NCBI GenBank assembly: GCA_000416315.1
Contig: ASZI01000219.1
Span: 1 to 39,167, forward strand
Length of the DNA stretch: 39,167 nt
Direction of reading: 5' to 3'
Source of the DNA: Osedax symbiont Rs2
GTDB lineage: Bacteria; Pseudomonadota; Gammaproteobacteria; Pseudomonadales; Balneatricaceae
The notes under the pieces were generated by a model. That model ran no database searches, was not told the origin of the DNA, and worked only from the letters and a program-made list of their open reading frames with translations. Within the stretch, counting starts at the first letter, position 1. The number at the start of each line of letters is the position of its first letter. This document shows positions 19,146 through 26,809 of this stretch, one piece after another. Position numbers and translations under genes: made by a program.

Positions 19146-19358
19146 TCAGTCATCGGCGAAAGTATCCAGCAGTAATTTAAATTGGGCTATATACAGCGAC
19201 CAGCGCAACTCCTGCCGGTAATCCAACTGTACTTCTTCCATGCTCAGCCACAGAGCGATAAGGCTGGGATTATCAGCCTCCAGCCCCTGGCGGATTTTAC
19301 GTCTTAAGCTGTTAATTGCAGGATCTTGAATATGAAAAGAGGGGAAACACTGACACAT
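19146..19358 (-). CDS. fagA: FagA-like iron-regulated small protein, truncated by TGA
   Basis: Short open frame starting at ATG 19358 (MCQCFPSFHIQD); a GTG at 19367 is an alternative start. It ends with QFKLLLDTFADD and TGA. The position directly upstream of fumC, the Fur-overlapped promoter and the LLLDT segment point to FagA, the Fur-associated gene first described upstream of fumC1 in P. aeruginosa; its biochemical role is unknown. The product would be about 70 residues, against roughly 120 for the family. The missing half is encoded in the same frame after the stop (18987-19145). The CxC near the start is notable but may not be conserved. Confidence 0.6.
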   Translation of the reverse strand: MCQCFPSFHIQDPAINSLRRKIRQGLEADNPSLIALWLSMEEVQLDYRQELRWSLYIAQFKLLLDTFADD

Positions 19359-19372
19359 GAAAGCCACTAATT

Positions 19373-19391
19373 GATAATGATATACAATCTC
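19373..19391 (-). promoter_or_regulatory. Fur box at the fagA-fumC transcription start
   Basis: GATAATGATATACAATCTC agrees with the 19-base Fur consensus (GATAATGATAATCATTATC) at 15 positions. It covers the expected start of transcription from the promoter at 19392-19420. It also sits in the middle of a larger inverted repeat (19362-19380 with 19390-19408, two mismatches). Iron-loaded Fur should repress fagA-fumC here. Confidence 0.7.
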
Positions 19392-19420
19392 ATTATTAAT
19401 TAGTGGCTGAATGCTGTCAA
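19392..19420 (-). promoter_or_regulatory. Sigma-70 promoter of fagA-fumC
   Basis: On the minus strand TTGACA (19415-19420), a 17-base spacer and AATAAT (19392-19397) form a near-perfect promoter about 30 bases before the fagA ATG. The Fur box follows immediately. Confidence 0.72.
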
Positions 19421-19477
19421 TATCTGTCTACCCTTTAGTAGCTATTGATTAGCACTAATTGATTAATAAACATTTTG

Positions 19478-20251
19478 TTACAGCAATAATAGCGCCGCTT
19501 CAAAGAGCATTTTTATCGCCAATACAGTCAATATAACCGTTAGGGCATGCTGAAAATATTGTTGTGGTAATCGCTGCAGTATCGCCCTGCCACTGTAAGT
19601 GCCGATGAAGCCGGTTACCAACATCATCAGTAAAAACACCGCCCACTCTTTAAACTGAAATCCAAGTGCACTGAAAATAATAATTTTTAAGCCGTGCTGG
19701 ACTATCATCAAAGCCCCGTGGGTGGCTGATATTTGTTGAGACAACATTTGCTTACGTGGCAATAATGCCATCGCCAAAGGTCCAGTAGCACCGATAAACA
19801 TAGTACTAAATGTAATCAATGCTCCACCGATGAGTTGACTGAGTTTCCCCTGCTTAATCGCTTTAGGCTTGGGCCCCCAGACTATATAGAGAATGAACGT
19901 ACCGACTATCGCCAGCAGTATACCCTCGGGCAGAGCGACCACATACTGACCACCAAGTATTGCTCCTAACACTGCTCCGATTGAAAAATAGCCAATAATT
20001 GGCCAGCCAATGTGCTTGCGCAACAACAGCGCCCGACTGCAATTACTGCCCGCCTGAATGACGCCGTGAACGGGAATAACGATGGCAACCGGCAGAAAAT
20101 TAACCAGCAAGGCCAGCATAATAACCCCGCCACCCAAGCCAAATGCAGCGGTCAACGCAGAGGTAAATAGTGAGGATACAAGCAATATGATACTGCTCTC
20201 AACAGTCAGTATTTGCGGCCACAGACCCGCTTCAATCATCCAAGCTAACAT
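19478..20251 (-). CDS. TSUP-family (TauE/SafE) membrane transporter
   Basis: A 257-residue inner-membrane protein with about eight hydrophobic segments and the two related glycine-rich repeats of the TauE/SafE family: FGLGGGVIMLALLVNFLPV near residue 38 and FIGATGPLAMALLP near residue 152. Members export sulfite, sulfoacetate or other organic anions; the substrate here cannot be told. Start ATG 20251 has GGAA seven bases upstream; ATG 20239 is an alternative. It is divergent from the GMC oxidoreductase gene, with no clear sulfur-metabolism neighbours. Confidence 0.85.
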   Translation of the reverse strand: MLAWMIEAGLWPQILTVESSIILLVSSLFTSALTAAFGLGGGVIMLALLVNFLPVAIVIPVHGVIQAGSNCSRALLLRKHIGWPIIGYFSIGAVLGAILGGQYVVALPEGILLAIVGTFILYIVWGPKPKAIKQGKLSQLIGGALITFSTMFIGATGPLAMALLPRKQMLSQQISATHGALMIVQHGLKIIIFSALGFQFKEWAVFLLMMLVTGFIGTYSGRAILQRLPQQYFQHALTVILTVLAIKMLFEAALLLL

Positions 20252-20373
20252 TAGAATTCCAATAACCGATGCGAATGCGCAACCGGGAGGATGGTATACC
20301 CTTTATCGGTCCTTAACTAGCCGCACTGTGCTGTTATAGCTTGGCAATAGCCTGATCGGCTAATAATCAGCTA

Positions 20374-20402
20374 TTGATCTCTGTTATAAGCTAGTTTATA
20401 CA
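20374..20402 (+). promoter_or_regulatory. Candidate promoter of the GMC oxidoreductase gene
   Basis: TTGATC (20374-20379), a 17-base spacer and TATACA (20397-20402) lie 49 bases before the ATG at 20452. Both hexamers match four of six consensus bases. Confidence 0.4.
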
Positions 20403-20451
20403 AGTAGCTGCAAATATTTCAGTGCGACACTTTAATCAACAGGGATACGAC

Positions 20452-22110
20452 ATGACAGATACACTGACGGCGAATTATCAGGCGGATTACATCATTATCG
20501 GTGCAGGTACCGCCGGGTGTGTATTGGCTAAACGGCTATCAGAAAACCCTGACAAGACAGTATTGCTAATAGAAGCGGGGGGTAAAGATAACTATCCCTG
20601 GATAAAAATCCCCATAGGTTATCTGTTCACGATGAATAACCCAAAAACAGATTGGTGCTTTAAAACCCAACCCGATCAGGGGCTAAATGGTCGCGCACTG
20701 AATTACCCCAGGGGCAAAACGTTGGGCGGCTGCTCCTCGATAAACGGCATGATTTATATGCGCGGCCAGGCACAAGATTATGATCACTGGCGAGATTTGG
20801 GCAATCAGGGCTGGGGTTGGGATCAAGTACTTCCCTACTTCAAAAAATCCGAAGATCACTATTGCGGCAATAACGAAAACCACGCCAGCGGAGGTGAGTG
20901 GCGGGGAGAAAAAAAACGGCTCTCCTGGCCCATTCTGGATACTGTAATGCAGGCTGCTGATGAAGTTGGCATAGGTACAACCGAAGATTATAACAGTGGT
21001 GATAATCAAGGCTTTTGTTATTTCGAGGTCAATCAGAAGAGCGGTCGTCGCTGGTCCAGCGCCGATGCTTTCTTACACCCTATAATGCACCGTCCGAACT
21101 TGAAGGTAATGACCCATACTCAGGCGACCCATCTGCAACTCATCGATAAAAAAGTGCTCGGTGTGCACTTGTTAGAGGGCAGCGATCTCGCTCTGGCTAA
21201 AGCTAGCTATGCCAGTGCTCGCTGCGAAGTGCTTCTCACCGCCGGTGCCATTGCCTCTCCAATGTTACTGCAGCGATCCGGGATCGCGGCCAAATCTCTA
21301 TTGGATTCTCTGGATATAGAGCAGCAACACGAGTTACCTGGAGTGGGTGAGAATCTGCAAGATCACTTGCAAGTACGGATGGTGTTTAAATTGGACAATG
21401 CCAGTACTTTAAACGAGCAGGCCAACAGCATTGTTGGCAAGGCAAAAATGGCACTGCAGTACGCTTGGTCTCGCAGTGGACCGCTGTCTATGGCACCTAG
21501 TCAAATGGGCGGATTCGCTAAAAGCGCAGCAACTTACAGTTCAGCCAACATCGAATACCACATTCAACCTTTGAGCTGCGACAAACTCGGAGAGCCATTG
21601 GACAACTTTCCCGCCATTACCGCATCAGTATGCAATTTACGGCCAAAAAGTCGCGGCTACGTACATTTAAGTAATAAAGAGGCGTCTGCCACGCCGATAA
21701 TCAAAGCCAATTATTTATCCCATCCAGAAGACCAACAAGTCGCTATAGATTCATTAAAGCTCACTCGTCGCCTTTTTGCGGCGAACACATTAGCCCCCTT
21801 TAACCCACGAGAATATAAACCGGGTAAAGCAATTGTCACCGATCAACAGCTACTTGTGGCAGCCGGGGATTTAGGTACTACTATTTTCCATCCAGTGGGC
21901 ACTTGTAAAATGGGTAGCGATGAAATGGCTGTAGTGGACGACAAATTACAAGTACGAGGTTTAACCGGTTTAAGAGTTGTAGATGCCTCAATCATGCCGA
22001 CTATTACCTCCGGAAATACTTGCTCACCGGTTATTATGATCGCTGAGAAAGCTGCAGATATGATCATAGATGCACAGCAGTTGCACAATCAACAGACTGT
22101 TGATATTTAA
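20452..22110 (+). CDS. GMC-family FAD oxidoreductase (choline/alcohol dehydrogenase-like)
   Basis: FAD-dependent dehydrogenase of the glucose-methanol-choline family. From ATG 20452 it has 552 residues. The dinucleotide fold YIIIGAGTAGCVLAKRLSE starts near residue 12. GMC signature 1 is NYPRGKTLGGCSSINGMIYM; signature 2 is seen in LLTAGAIASPMLLQRSGI. The catalytic His lies in IFHPVGTCKMG and the last FAD segment is RVVDASIMPTITSGNTCSPV. I prefer ATG 20452 (AGGGA seven bases before) to GTG 20422. No signal peptide is seen, so it is probably cytosolic. The substrate may be an aliphatic or aromatic alcohol or choline; no betaine aldehyde dehydrogenase gene is adjacent. Confidence 0.88.
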   Translation: MTDTLTANYQADYIIIGAGTAGCVLAKRLSENPDKTVLLIEAGGKDNYPWIKIPIGYLFTMNNPKTDWCFKTQPDQGLNGRALNYPRGKTLGGCSSINGMIYMRGQAQDYDHWRDLGNQGWGWDQVLPYFKKSEDHYCGNNENHASGGEWRGEKKRLSWPILDTVMQAADEVGIGTTEDYNSGDNQGFCYFEVNQKSGRRWSSADAFLHPIMHRPNLKVMTHTQATHLQLIDKKVLGVHLLEGSDLALAKASYASARCEVLLTAGAIASPMLLQRSGIAAKSLLDSLDIEQQHELPGVGENLQDHLQVRMVFKLDNASTLNEQANSIVGKAKMALQYAWSRSGPLSMAPSQMGGFAKSAATYSSANIEYHIQPLSCDKLGEPLDNFPAITASVCNLRPKSRGYVHLSNKEASATPIIKANYLSHPEDQQVAIDSLKLTRRLFAANTLAPFNPREYKPGKAIVTDQQLLVAAGDLGTTIFHPVGTCKMGSDEMAVVDDKLQVRGLTGLRVVDASIMPTITSGNTCSPVIMIAEKAADMIIDAQQLHNQQTVDI

Positions 22111-22158
22111 GGCTCTGTGAAGGGACAGGCAGTAGCTAGGGCAGCTAACATCACAAGC

Positions 22159-22177
22159 AATGAGAATCGTTTGCATT
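22159..22177 (+). promoter_or_regulatory. Fur-box-like site with overlapping promoter upstream of a microprotein ORF
   Basis: AATGAGAATCGTTTGCATT is an imperfect palindrome and agrees with the core of the Fur consensus at 12 of 16 positions. It overlaps a possible -35 element TTGCAT (22171-22176), which is 17 bases from TAACAT (22194-22199). This would place start of transcription near 22206, about 50 bases before the small ORF. Confidence 0.5.
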
Positions 22178-22253
22178 TAAGAACGTATTGCATTAACATC
22201 TGTTTCAGTTTAGATGTCTGTACTACTGAATGATGAAGACTAAGGAAATTGCT

Positions 22254-22355
22254 ATGCGTGTTAACAAAAAATATACACCGACAACCTACCCTATTGCTGT
22301 CTGCGCCGCTGCACTGCTACTTTGCCTGGTCTTTTTACCGCTAGTGAATCTTTAG
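22254..22355 (+). CDS. 33-residue single-pass membrane microprotein
   Basis: A small ORF of 33 codons: a short basic N-terminus (MRVNKKYTPTTYP) and one hydrophobic helix from about residue 14 to the end, with two Cys and a final NL. AAGGA lies seven bases before the ATG, a good ribosome site. A Fur-like site with promoter elements stands about 80 bases upstream and a hairpin follows the stop. I do not recognise a family. Small iron-regulated membrane peptides are known, so an iron-starvation role is possible but only inferred. Confidence 0.5.
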   Translation: MRVNKKYTPTTYPIAVCAAALLLCLVFLPLVNL

Positions 22356-22364
22356 CCAAGCACC

Positions 22365-22432
22365 TTTTGCTGCATCTGTATGCAAGCAGCAAAAATCCAT
22401 TACGCATAGCGACTTAATAAGATTTTTGCTGC
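22365..22432 (+). terminator. Competing hairpins between the microprotein ORF and batD
   Basis: TTTTGCTGC (22365-22373) can pair with GCAGCAAAA (22386-22394). The longer GCAGCAAAAATC (22386-22397) can instead pair with GATTTTTGCTGC (22421-22432). The two stems exclude each other. Neither is followed by a clean U-run, so termination is uncertain; the layout resembles an attenuator. Confidence 0.45.
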
Positions 22433-22475
22433 TAGAATAGCCTCTCACTACCGACTTTAACAACCTGGCTGTTGC

Positions 22476-23849
22476 ATGCGTCTAATCTATATTATTCTAC
22501 TAATAGTTAGCTCTGAGCTTCAGGGCGCGGTTAAGGCGAGTGTCGATAGAGTTAAAGCTAGCTATGGGCAAACCATTCAATTAAATATTAGCTCTGATAA
22601 TGCCCTGGGAAAATCGCCAAATTTAACTTTATTGAAACGCTCTTTTAAAGTCATAGGTAGCAGCAAAGTTAGTCGACCCTACATTAAAAATAGCCAACGC
22701 AGTCAGAAAACTTTATGGTTTTTCATTTTAAAACCTAAGAGATCTGGTAATTTAACTATTCCGGCGATTAACATAAACGGGGAAAAAACCAGCCCAATCA
22801 GAATTAGTGTAACAGGCCGGCAAACCCGTACCAGCAGTAGCGAGAAATTAACTCGCAGCAAACCAGTAATAAGTCATGACATTATCGTCAAAGCCACTAT
22901 CAATAAAAACAAGCTCTACCCGAACGAAATATTAGTCTATCAACTCAGTGTCGATTACCCCGATAAGAGTAGCGCTGATTTCCAGGTGAAGGCACCTTTC
23001 ATCGCCGGTGCGATCATTCTACCACTGGCCCAGCCCAGCTATAGCAAACACAAAGTTCGCAGTAAAAACAGGACGCTGCGAACTCAGAGCTTTGCAATCT
23101 TTAGCGAAAAGGTCGCCTATTACCAGATAGAGCCAGCCGCCATTAGTTTCAGCGATAAAAGTAATGGCGATAAAACCCAGCAAGTAACTTTAAAGGCCAA
23201 TAACTTACATTTTGAAATCACCCCCAAAGCCAATCACAACAGCCTCGGCTACTGGCTGCCTAGTCGTAAAATTAAGCTCAGTGATAGCTGGCAACTACCG
23301 CAACAAATACAAGTCGGAGATAGCATAACCAGGACCATAGAACTAAGCGCTCAAGGTATCAATGCAGATATTTTGCCGCTGATGAGTGCTTTAACTCATA
23401 AGAACGTGCAAATAAAGTTACTGGATGTCAGTATTCAAAATTCTATAGAAGATGGAGTACTGCTAGCAATAAGGCGGGAAAAAGTCTCTATGACTTTCAC
23501 TAAAGCCGGTAATGTCAGTCTTGCACCGCTAGATATTCACTGGTGGAATACTGATGTAGACCAGGCCAGGATCGCTTCTGTGAACGCAAAATCCTTTCTT
23601 GTGACAGCCCCCAGTGTAGAGCTGGACTCTCAAATGGACAGCAATAGCCTTGTAACTGGCAAGCTTAGCGGGAAAACTCAATTAGCCTCAGTAAGCACCC
23701 AGGCACGGCAAGTTGTCAGCCAAGGCTCTGTTAACGGCAAATCATGGTTATCCTCAGGTCAATTAAACTGGATAATCTTGGTTTTGTTTACTCTTTTAGT
23801 CACAAGTACTAGCGGCTGGCTCTATAGTTCACGTAAAAATAAAAAATAA
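22476..23849 (+). CDS. BatD-like protein (oxygen tolerance family), membrane-anchored
   Basis: A 457-residue protein with a signal peptide (to about residue 18), a long periplasmic region of beta-sandwich character and a single C-terminal membrane helix (about 430-450) followed by RKNKK. The BatD pattern is seen in the early KASYGQTIQLNISSDN domain, FFILKPKRSGNLTIPAI, a second repeat starting VKATINKNKLYPNEILVYQLSV, and YWLPSRKIKLSDSWQ near residue 258. BatD normally ends a batABCDE or MoxR operon involved in stress or aerotolerance. Here no MoxR, BatA or BatB gene is adjacent, so the gene is an orphan beside oriC. The ribosome site at ATG 22476 is weak. Confidence 0.75.
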   Translation: MRLIYIILLIVSSELQGAVKASVDRVKASYGQTIQLNISSDNALGKSPNLTLLKRSFKVIGSSKVSRPYIKNSQRSQKTLWFFILKPKRSGNLTIPAININGEKTSPIRISVTGRQTRTSSSEKLTRSKPVISHDIIVKATINKNKLYPNEILVYQLSVDYPDKSSADFQVKAPFIAGAIILPLAQPSYSKHKVRSKNRTLRTQSFAIFSEKVAYYQIEPAAISFSDKSNGDKTQQVTLKANNLHFEITPKANHNSLGYWLPSRKIKLSDSWQLPQQIQVGDSITRTIELSAQGINADILPLMSALTHKNVQIKLLDVSIQNSIEDGVLLAIRREKVSMTFTKAGNVSLAPLDIHWWNTDVDQARIASVNAKSFLVTAPSVELDSQMDSNSLVTGKLSGKTQLASVSTQARQVVSQGSVNGKSWLSSGQLNWIILVLFTLLVTSTSGWLYSSRKNKK

Positions 23850-24212
23850 AAAATTTTTTATCCACATTGCCGATAAATTTTTATACCCACCTCAAACAGA
23901 GTTAACGGCTGCTATTCAATCAGCCGAAAGACACTCTTAATCAGCAATTTAAAGTCTACCGTTCTTATTATATAAGTTTATTTTCAGTGGCTTACAACAA
24001 ATCAATAAAATGAATGATCTCCAGCTAATGCAATTCTCTGCTATATAAAAAAGTTATATAAAATTCGGTTTACTTATACAAAAAAACGAATTAGTCATTT
24101 AACACACACAGTTACCCACAGTTAACCAATATAAGTCTCAATAGCATTCAAATAAAAATCAAAAATAAATGAGAATTTTTTTTGAGAGTAAAAAGCTGCA
24201 GCTCAATACCCT

Positions 24213-24500
24213 TGTGCATAACTATTGATTTTATACACAGGCTGTTATGCTGTATTTACAGATGTTCCACGGGAGATATACAGAGGTTTATCCACTATCC
24301 ACAATTTATTCACTAGATACCCCGTAATTTATTCACATTCGAATAGAATCTGCTATCATCAATTTCCGCGAAAAAAGTTTCATGTGAGTAACTTGTCGAA
24401 AAGTACCCATGCCGCTGAGGATAAAAATGTGGATAAGCTTAGTCTTGTATAAGTCGCTACTTTATACACAGAATCAGCCGAGCATAATCACTGTGTATAA
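24213..24500. promoter_or_regulatory. Main DnaA-box cluster of oriC
   Basis: Nine boxes within 288 bases. Spacing is irregular, with two inverted boxes (24213, 24428) and a third at the right edge (24492). Boxes at 24288 and 24295 overlap by two bases. The six that fit TTATNCACA fully are those at 24213, 24231, 24329, 24428, 24462 and 24492. Confidence 0.8.
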
Positions 24501-24540
24501 GCAGGAAAGCTCTGTAGTTTAAAACCATCCATCTTTATGT

Positions 24541-24660
24541 TTTATAAGTGTAATATCTACTTACTAACATAAATAGCCGCCCTTAATAACAATAACAATA
24601 ACAATCTTATATATATATTCTTAAGTAATATTACTTATTAAAGAGATAAATCTAGTTGGT
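24541..24660. other. Candidate DNA unwinding element of oriC
   Basis: This stretch is nearly all A and T apart from a short GCCGCCC (24576-24582). It holds three exact copies of AATAAC (24585-24602) and an ATATATATAT-type run. It lies beside the DnaA-box cluster on the mnmG side, as expected for the melting region. Confidence 0.65.
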
Positions 24661-24778
24661 TAAAATCCGTACATTTCTAATTCGAATTCAAAACTGTATA
24701 CTCCTGCTTCGAAAATCATCAAACAAAAATTTTCACCAGATATGTATTTTGGTTAACAAAAAAAGAGAGGCTTGCTAA

Positions 24779-26671
24779 GTGGATTATCCTGATCAATTTG
24801 ACGTCATTATCATCGGTGGTGGTCATGCAGGTACTGAGGCCGCATTAGCGTCAGCTCGAAAAGGTGCAAAAACTTTACTTTTGACCCATAACATTGAAAC
24901 CTTAGGTCAGATGTCATGTAATCCGGCAATCGGTGGAATTGGCAAATCTCATTTGGTCAAAGAAATTGATGCACTCGATGGTGCTATGGCAAAAGCCACA
25001 GACCTCGCAGGTATTCAATTTAGAGTATTGAACTCTAGAAAAGGCCCTGCAGTGAGAGCTACCAGGGCACAGGCTGATCGCATTCTCTATAAAGCTGCTA
25101 TTCGCCATATCCTGGAAAACCAAGAAAATCTGGTAATTTTTCAGCAAGGTGCGGATGATTTAATCATTGAACAGGATTGCATTAAGGGCGTAATCACCCA
25201 GACAGGGATTAAGTTCAGAGCAGAATCAGTTGTATTAACTGCCGGTACTTTCCTAGCCGGACTGATACACATAGGTTTAGCAAATTACTCTGGTGGTCGT
25301 GCCGGAGATCCAGCATCTATGACCTTAGCCAAACGTTTGCATGAAATGCCTTTTCGTATCGACAGATTAAAAACAGGTACACCACCACGTATTGATGCCC
25401 GCTCAGTCGACTTTGCAAAAATGCAAGAACAACCAGGGGACACACCGGTACCGGTCATGTCTTACATGGGAAATCTGGCTCAGCATCCGCGTCAAATAAG
25501 TTGCTATATTACTCACACTAATGAACGCACCCACGACATACTTCGCACCGGCTTAGATCGCTCCCCGTTATATACAGGAGTTATCGAAGGTGAAGGTCCC
25601 AGGTACTGCCCATCAGTAGAAGACAAAATAATGCGTTTTGCCGACAAAACTTCTCATCAAGTTTTTGTCGAGCCGGAGGGATTAACGACTCACGAGCTTT
25701 ATCCAAACGGTATATCAACCAGTTTGCCTTTTGATATTCAGCTGCAGGCGGTTCGCTCTATTTTAGGATTTGAACATGCACATATCACCAGAGCCGGATA
25801 TGCGATTGAATACGATTATTTTAATCCGCAAGATCTGAAACACACTTTGGAGACAAAGTTCATCAATGGTCTGTATTTCGCGGGACAAATTAACGGTACT
25901 ACTGGCTATGAAGAAGCGGCAGCACAGGGGCTTTTAGCGGGAATTAACGCCGCAGCACGCGCACTGGAGCAAGATCAATGGTATCCGCGAAGAGACGAAG
26001 CATATATTGGGGTCTTAGTAGATGATCTTATTACCCACGGCACGTCAGAACCTTACCGTATGTTTACCTCTCGTGCGGAGTATCGATTAATTTTACGCGA
26101 AGATAATGCCGATTTACGTCTGACTGAAATAGGCTACAAGTTAGGAGTTGTCAGTGAACAGCGCTGGCAGGCTTTTTCGCTTAAAAAGGCGGCGATTGAG
26201 GCGGAAAATCAACGTTTAAAAAGTACCTGGATCCAGCCGGGTACAGAACAGGCGGCAATTATAGATAAAATGTTTAGCACGCCAATGAGCCGGGAGTATT
26301 CGCTGGCGGACTTAATCAAACGTCCTGAATTGAAATACGATGATGTGGCGGGATTAAAAGGACAGCCAGTTAGCAATCTGCAAGTCAAAGAACAAGTCGA
26401 GATAGCGTTCAAATACTCAGGTTACATCGACAGACAGAAAACTGATATCGAACAGATGCGACGCCAGGAAAATACTAAACTCCCCGATGACTTTGACTAC
26501 GAGAATATCAGTGGTTTATCCAATGAATTAAAAAGCAAATTGCTGGCTAATAGGCCTGAAAATATTGCCCAGGCCGGGCGTATTCAAGGCATGACTCCGG
26601 CGGCAATTTCGCTGTTGTTGGTGTATATAAAGAAACACAAAATGTTGGCAAAATCGAAGCAACAAGAATGA
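24779..26671 (+). CDS. mnmG: tRNA uridine-5-carboxymethylaminomethyl modification enzyme MnmG
   Basis: FAD enzyme (GidA) that with MnmE adds the carboxymethylaminomethyl group to wobble U34 of several tRNAs. The 630-residue length is standard. It has the FAD-binding [20 protein letters not shown] at residues 10-29, the [23 protein letters not shown] signature, [20 protein letters not shown], and [14 protein letters not shown]. The C-terminal helical part that contacts MnmE and tRNA includes [13 protein letters not shown] and EALSIA-like residues. The start is GTG 24779, with AGAGAGG eight bases upstream. It is the first gene on the right side of oriC; a hairpin terminator separates it from rsmG. 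No mnmE gene is in the window. Confidence 0.96.
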   Translation: MDYPDQFDVIIIGGGHAGTEAALASARKGAKTLLLTHNIETLGQMSCNPAIGGIGKSHLVKEIDALDGAMAKATDLAGIQFRVLNSRKGPAVRATRAQADRILYKAAIRHILENQENLVIFQQGADDLIIEQDCIKGVITQTGIKFRAESVVLTAGTFLAGLIHIGLANYSGGRAGDPASMTLAKRLHEMPFRIDRLKTGTPPRIDARSVDFAKMQEQPGDTPVPVMSYMGNLAQHPRQISCYITHTNERTHDILRTGLDRSPLYTGVIEGEGPRYCPSVEDKIMRFADKTSHQVFVEPEGLTTHELYPNGISTSLPFDIQLQAVRSILGFEHAHITRAGYAIEYDYFNPQDLKHTLETKFINGLYFAGQINGTTGYEEAAAQGLLAGINAAARALEQDQWYPRRDEAYIGVLVDDLITHGTSEPYRMFTSRAEYRLILREDNADLRLTEIGYKLGVVSEQRWQAFSLKKAAIEAENQRLKSTWIQPGTEQAAIIDKMFSTPMSREYSLADLIKRPELKYDDVAGLKGQPVSNLQVKEQVEIAFKYSGYIDRQKTDIEQMRRQENTKLPDDFDYENISGLSNELKSKLLANRPENIAQAGRIQGMTPAAISLLLVYIKKHKMLAKSKQQE

Positions 26672-26740
26672 GATTGTAGAGCAATCTAGGGTTATCAGCT
26701 CTTGGAAAAAGCTTGTTACCAACAGGCAAAAATAAATTCA

Positions 26741-26776
26741 AGGCTGTGGGTAAATAGTTATCTACAGCCTTTTTTA
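26741..26776 (+). terminator. Intrinsic terminator between mnmG and rsmG
   Basis: AGGCTGT (26741-26747) pairs with ACAGCCT (26764-26770). The stem extends inward with G-U pairs to TAA/TTA and is followed by a run of Ts. Two DnaA-box-like 9-mers, TTACCCACA (minus strand, 26745-26753) and TTATCTACA (26758-26766), lie in its arms. Confidence 0.75.
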
Positions 26777-26809
26777 ACAACTGAACAGTGAACAAAAGGT
26801 AACTGGCTA

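Larger units (their letters stand above)
23850..24778. other. Probable chromosomal replication origin oriC
   Basis: A 929-base gene-free, AT-rich region between batD and mnmG. DnaA boxes (TTATNCACA or one base away): 23858(+), 24112(+), 24213(-), 24231(+), 24288(+), 24295(+, overlapping), 24306(+), 24329(+), 24428(-), 24462(+) and 24492(-). Perfect TTATCCACA copies are at 23858 and 24428; TTATACACA copies at 24231, 24462 and 24492. A very AT-rich segment follows up to mnmG. In E. coli oriC also lies upstream of mnmG (gidA). Genes to the right all run rightward and most to the left run leftward. GATC sites are scarce, so Dam/SeqA-style control is not suggested. Confidence 0.85.

Noticed and set aside
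18987..19148. Selenocysteine at the fagA TGA
   Set aside because: FagA is not a known selenoprotein and no obvious strong SECIS-like hairpin follows the TGA at once; mutation or error is simpler.
24225..24452. 75-codon open frame within oriC
   Set aside because: No ribosome site, composed of DnaA boxes and AT-rich sequence, no protein-like features.
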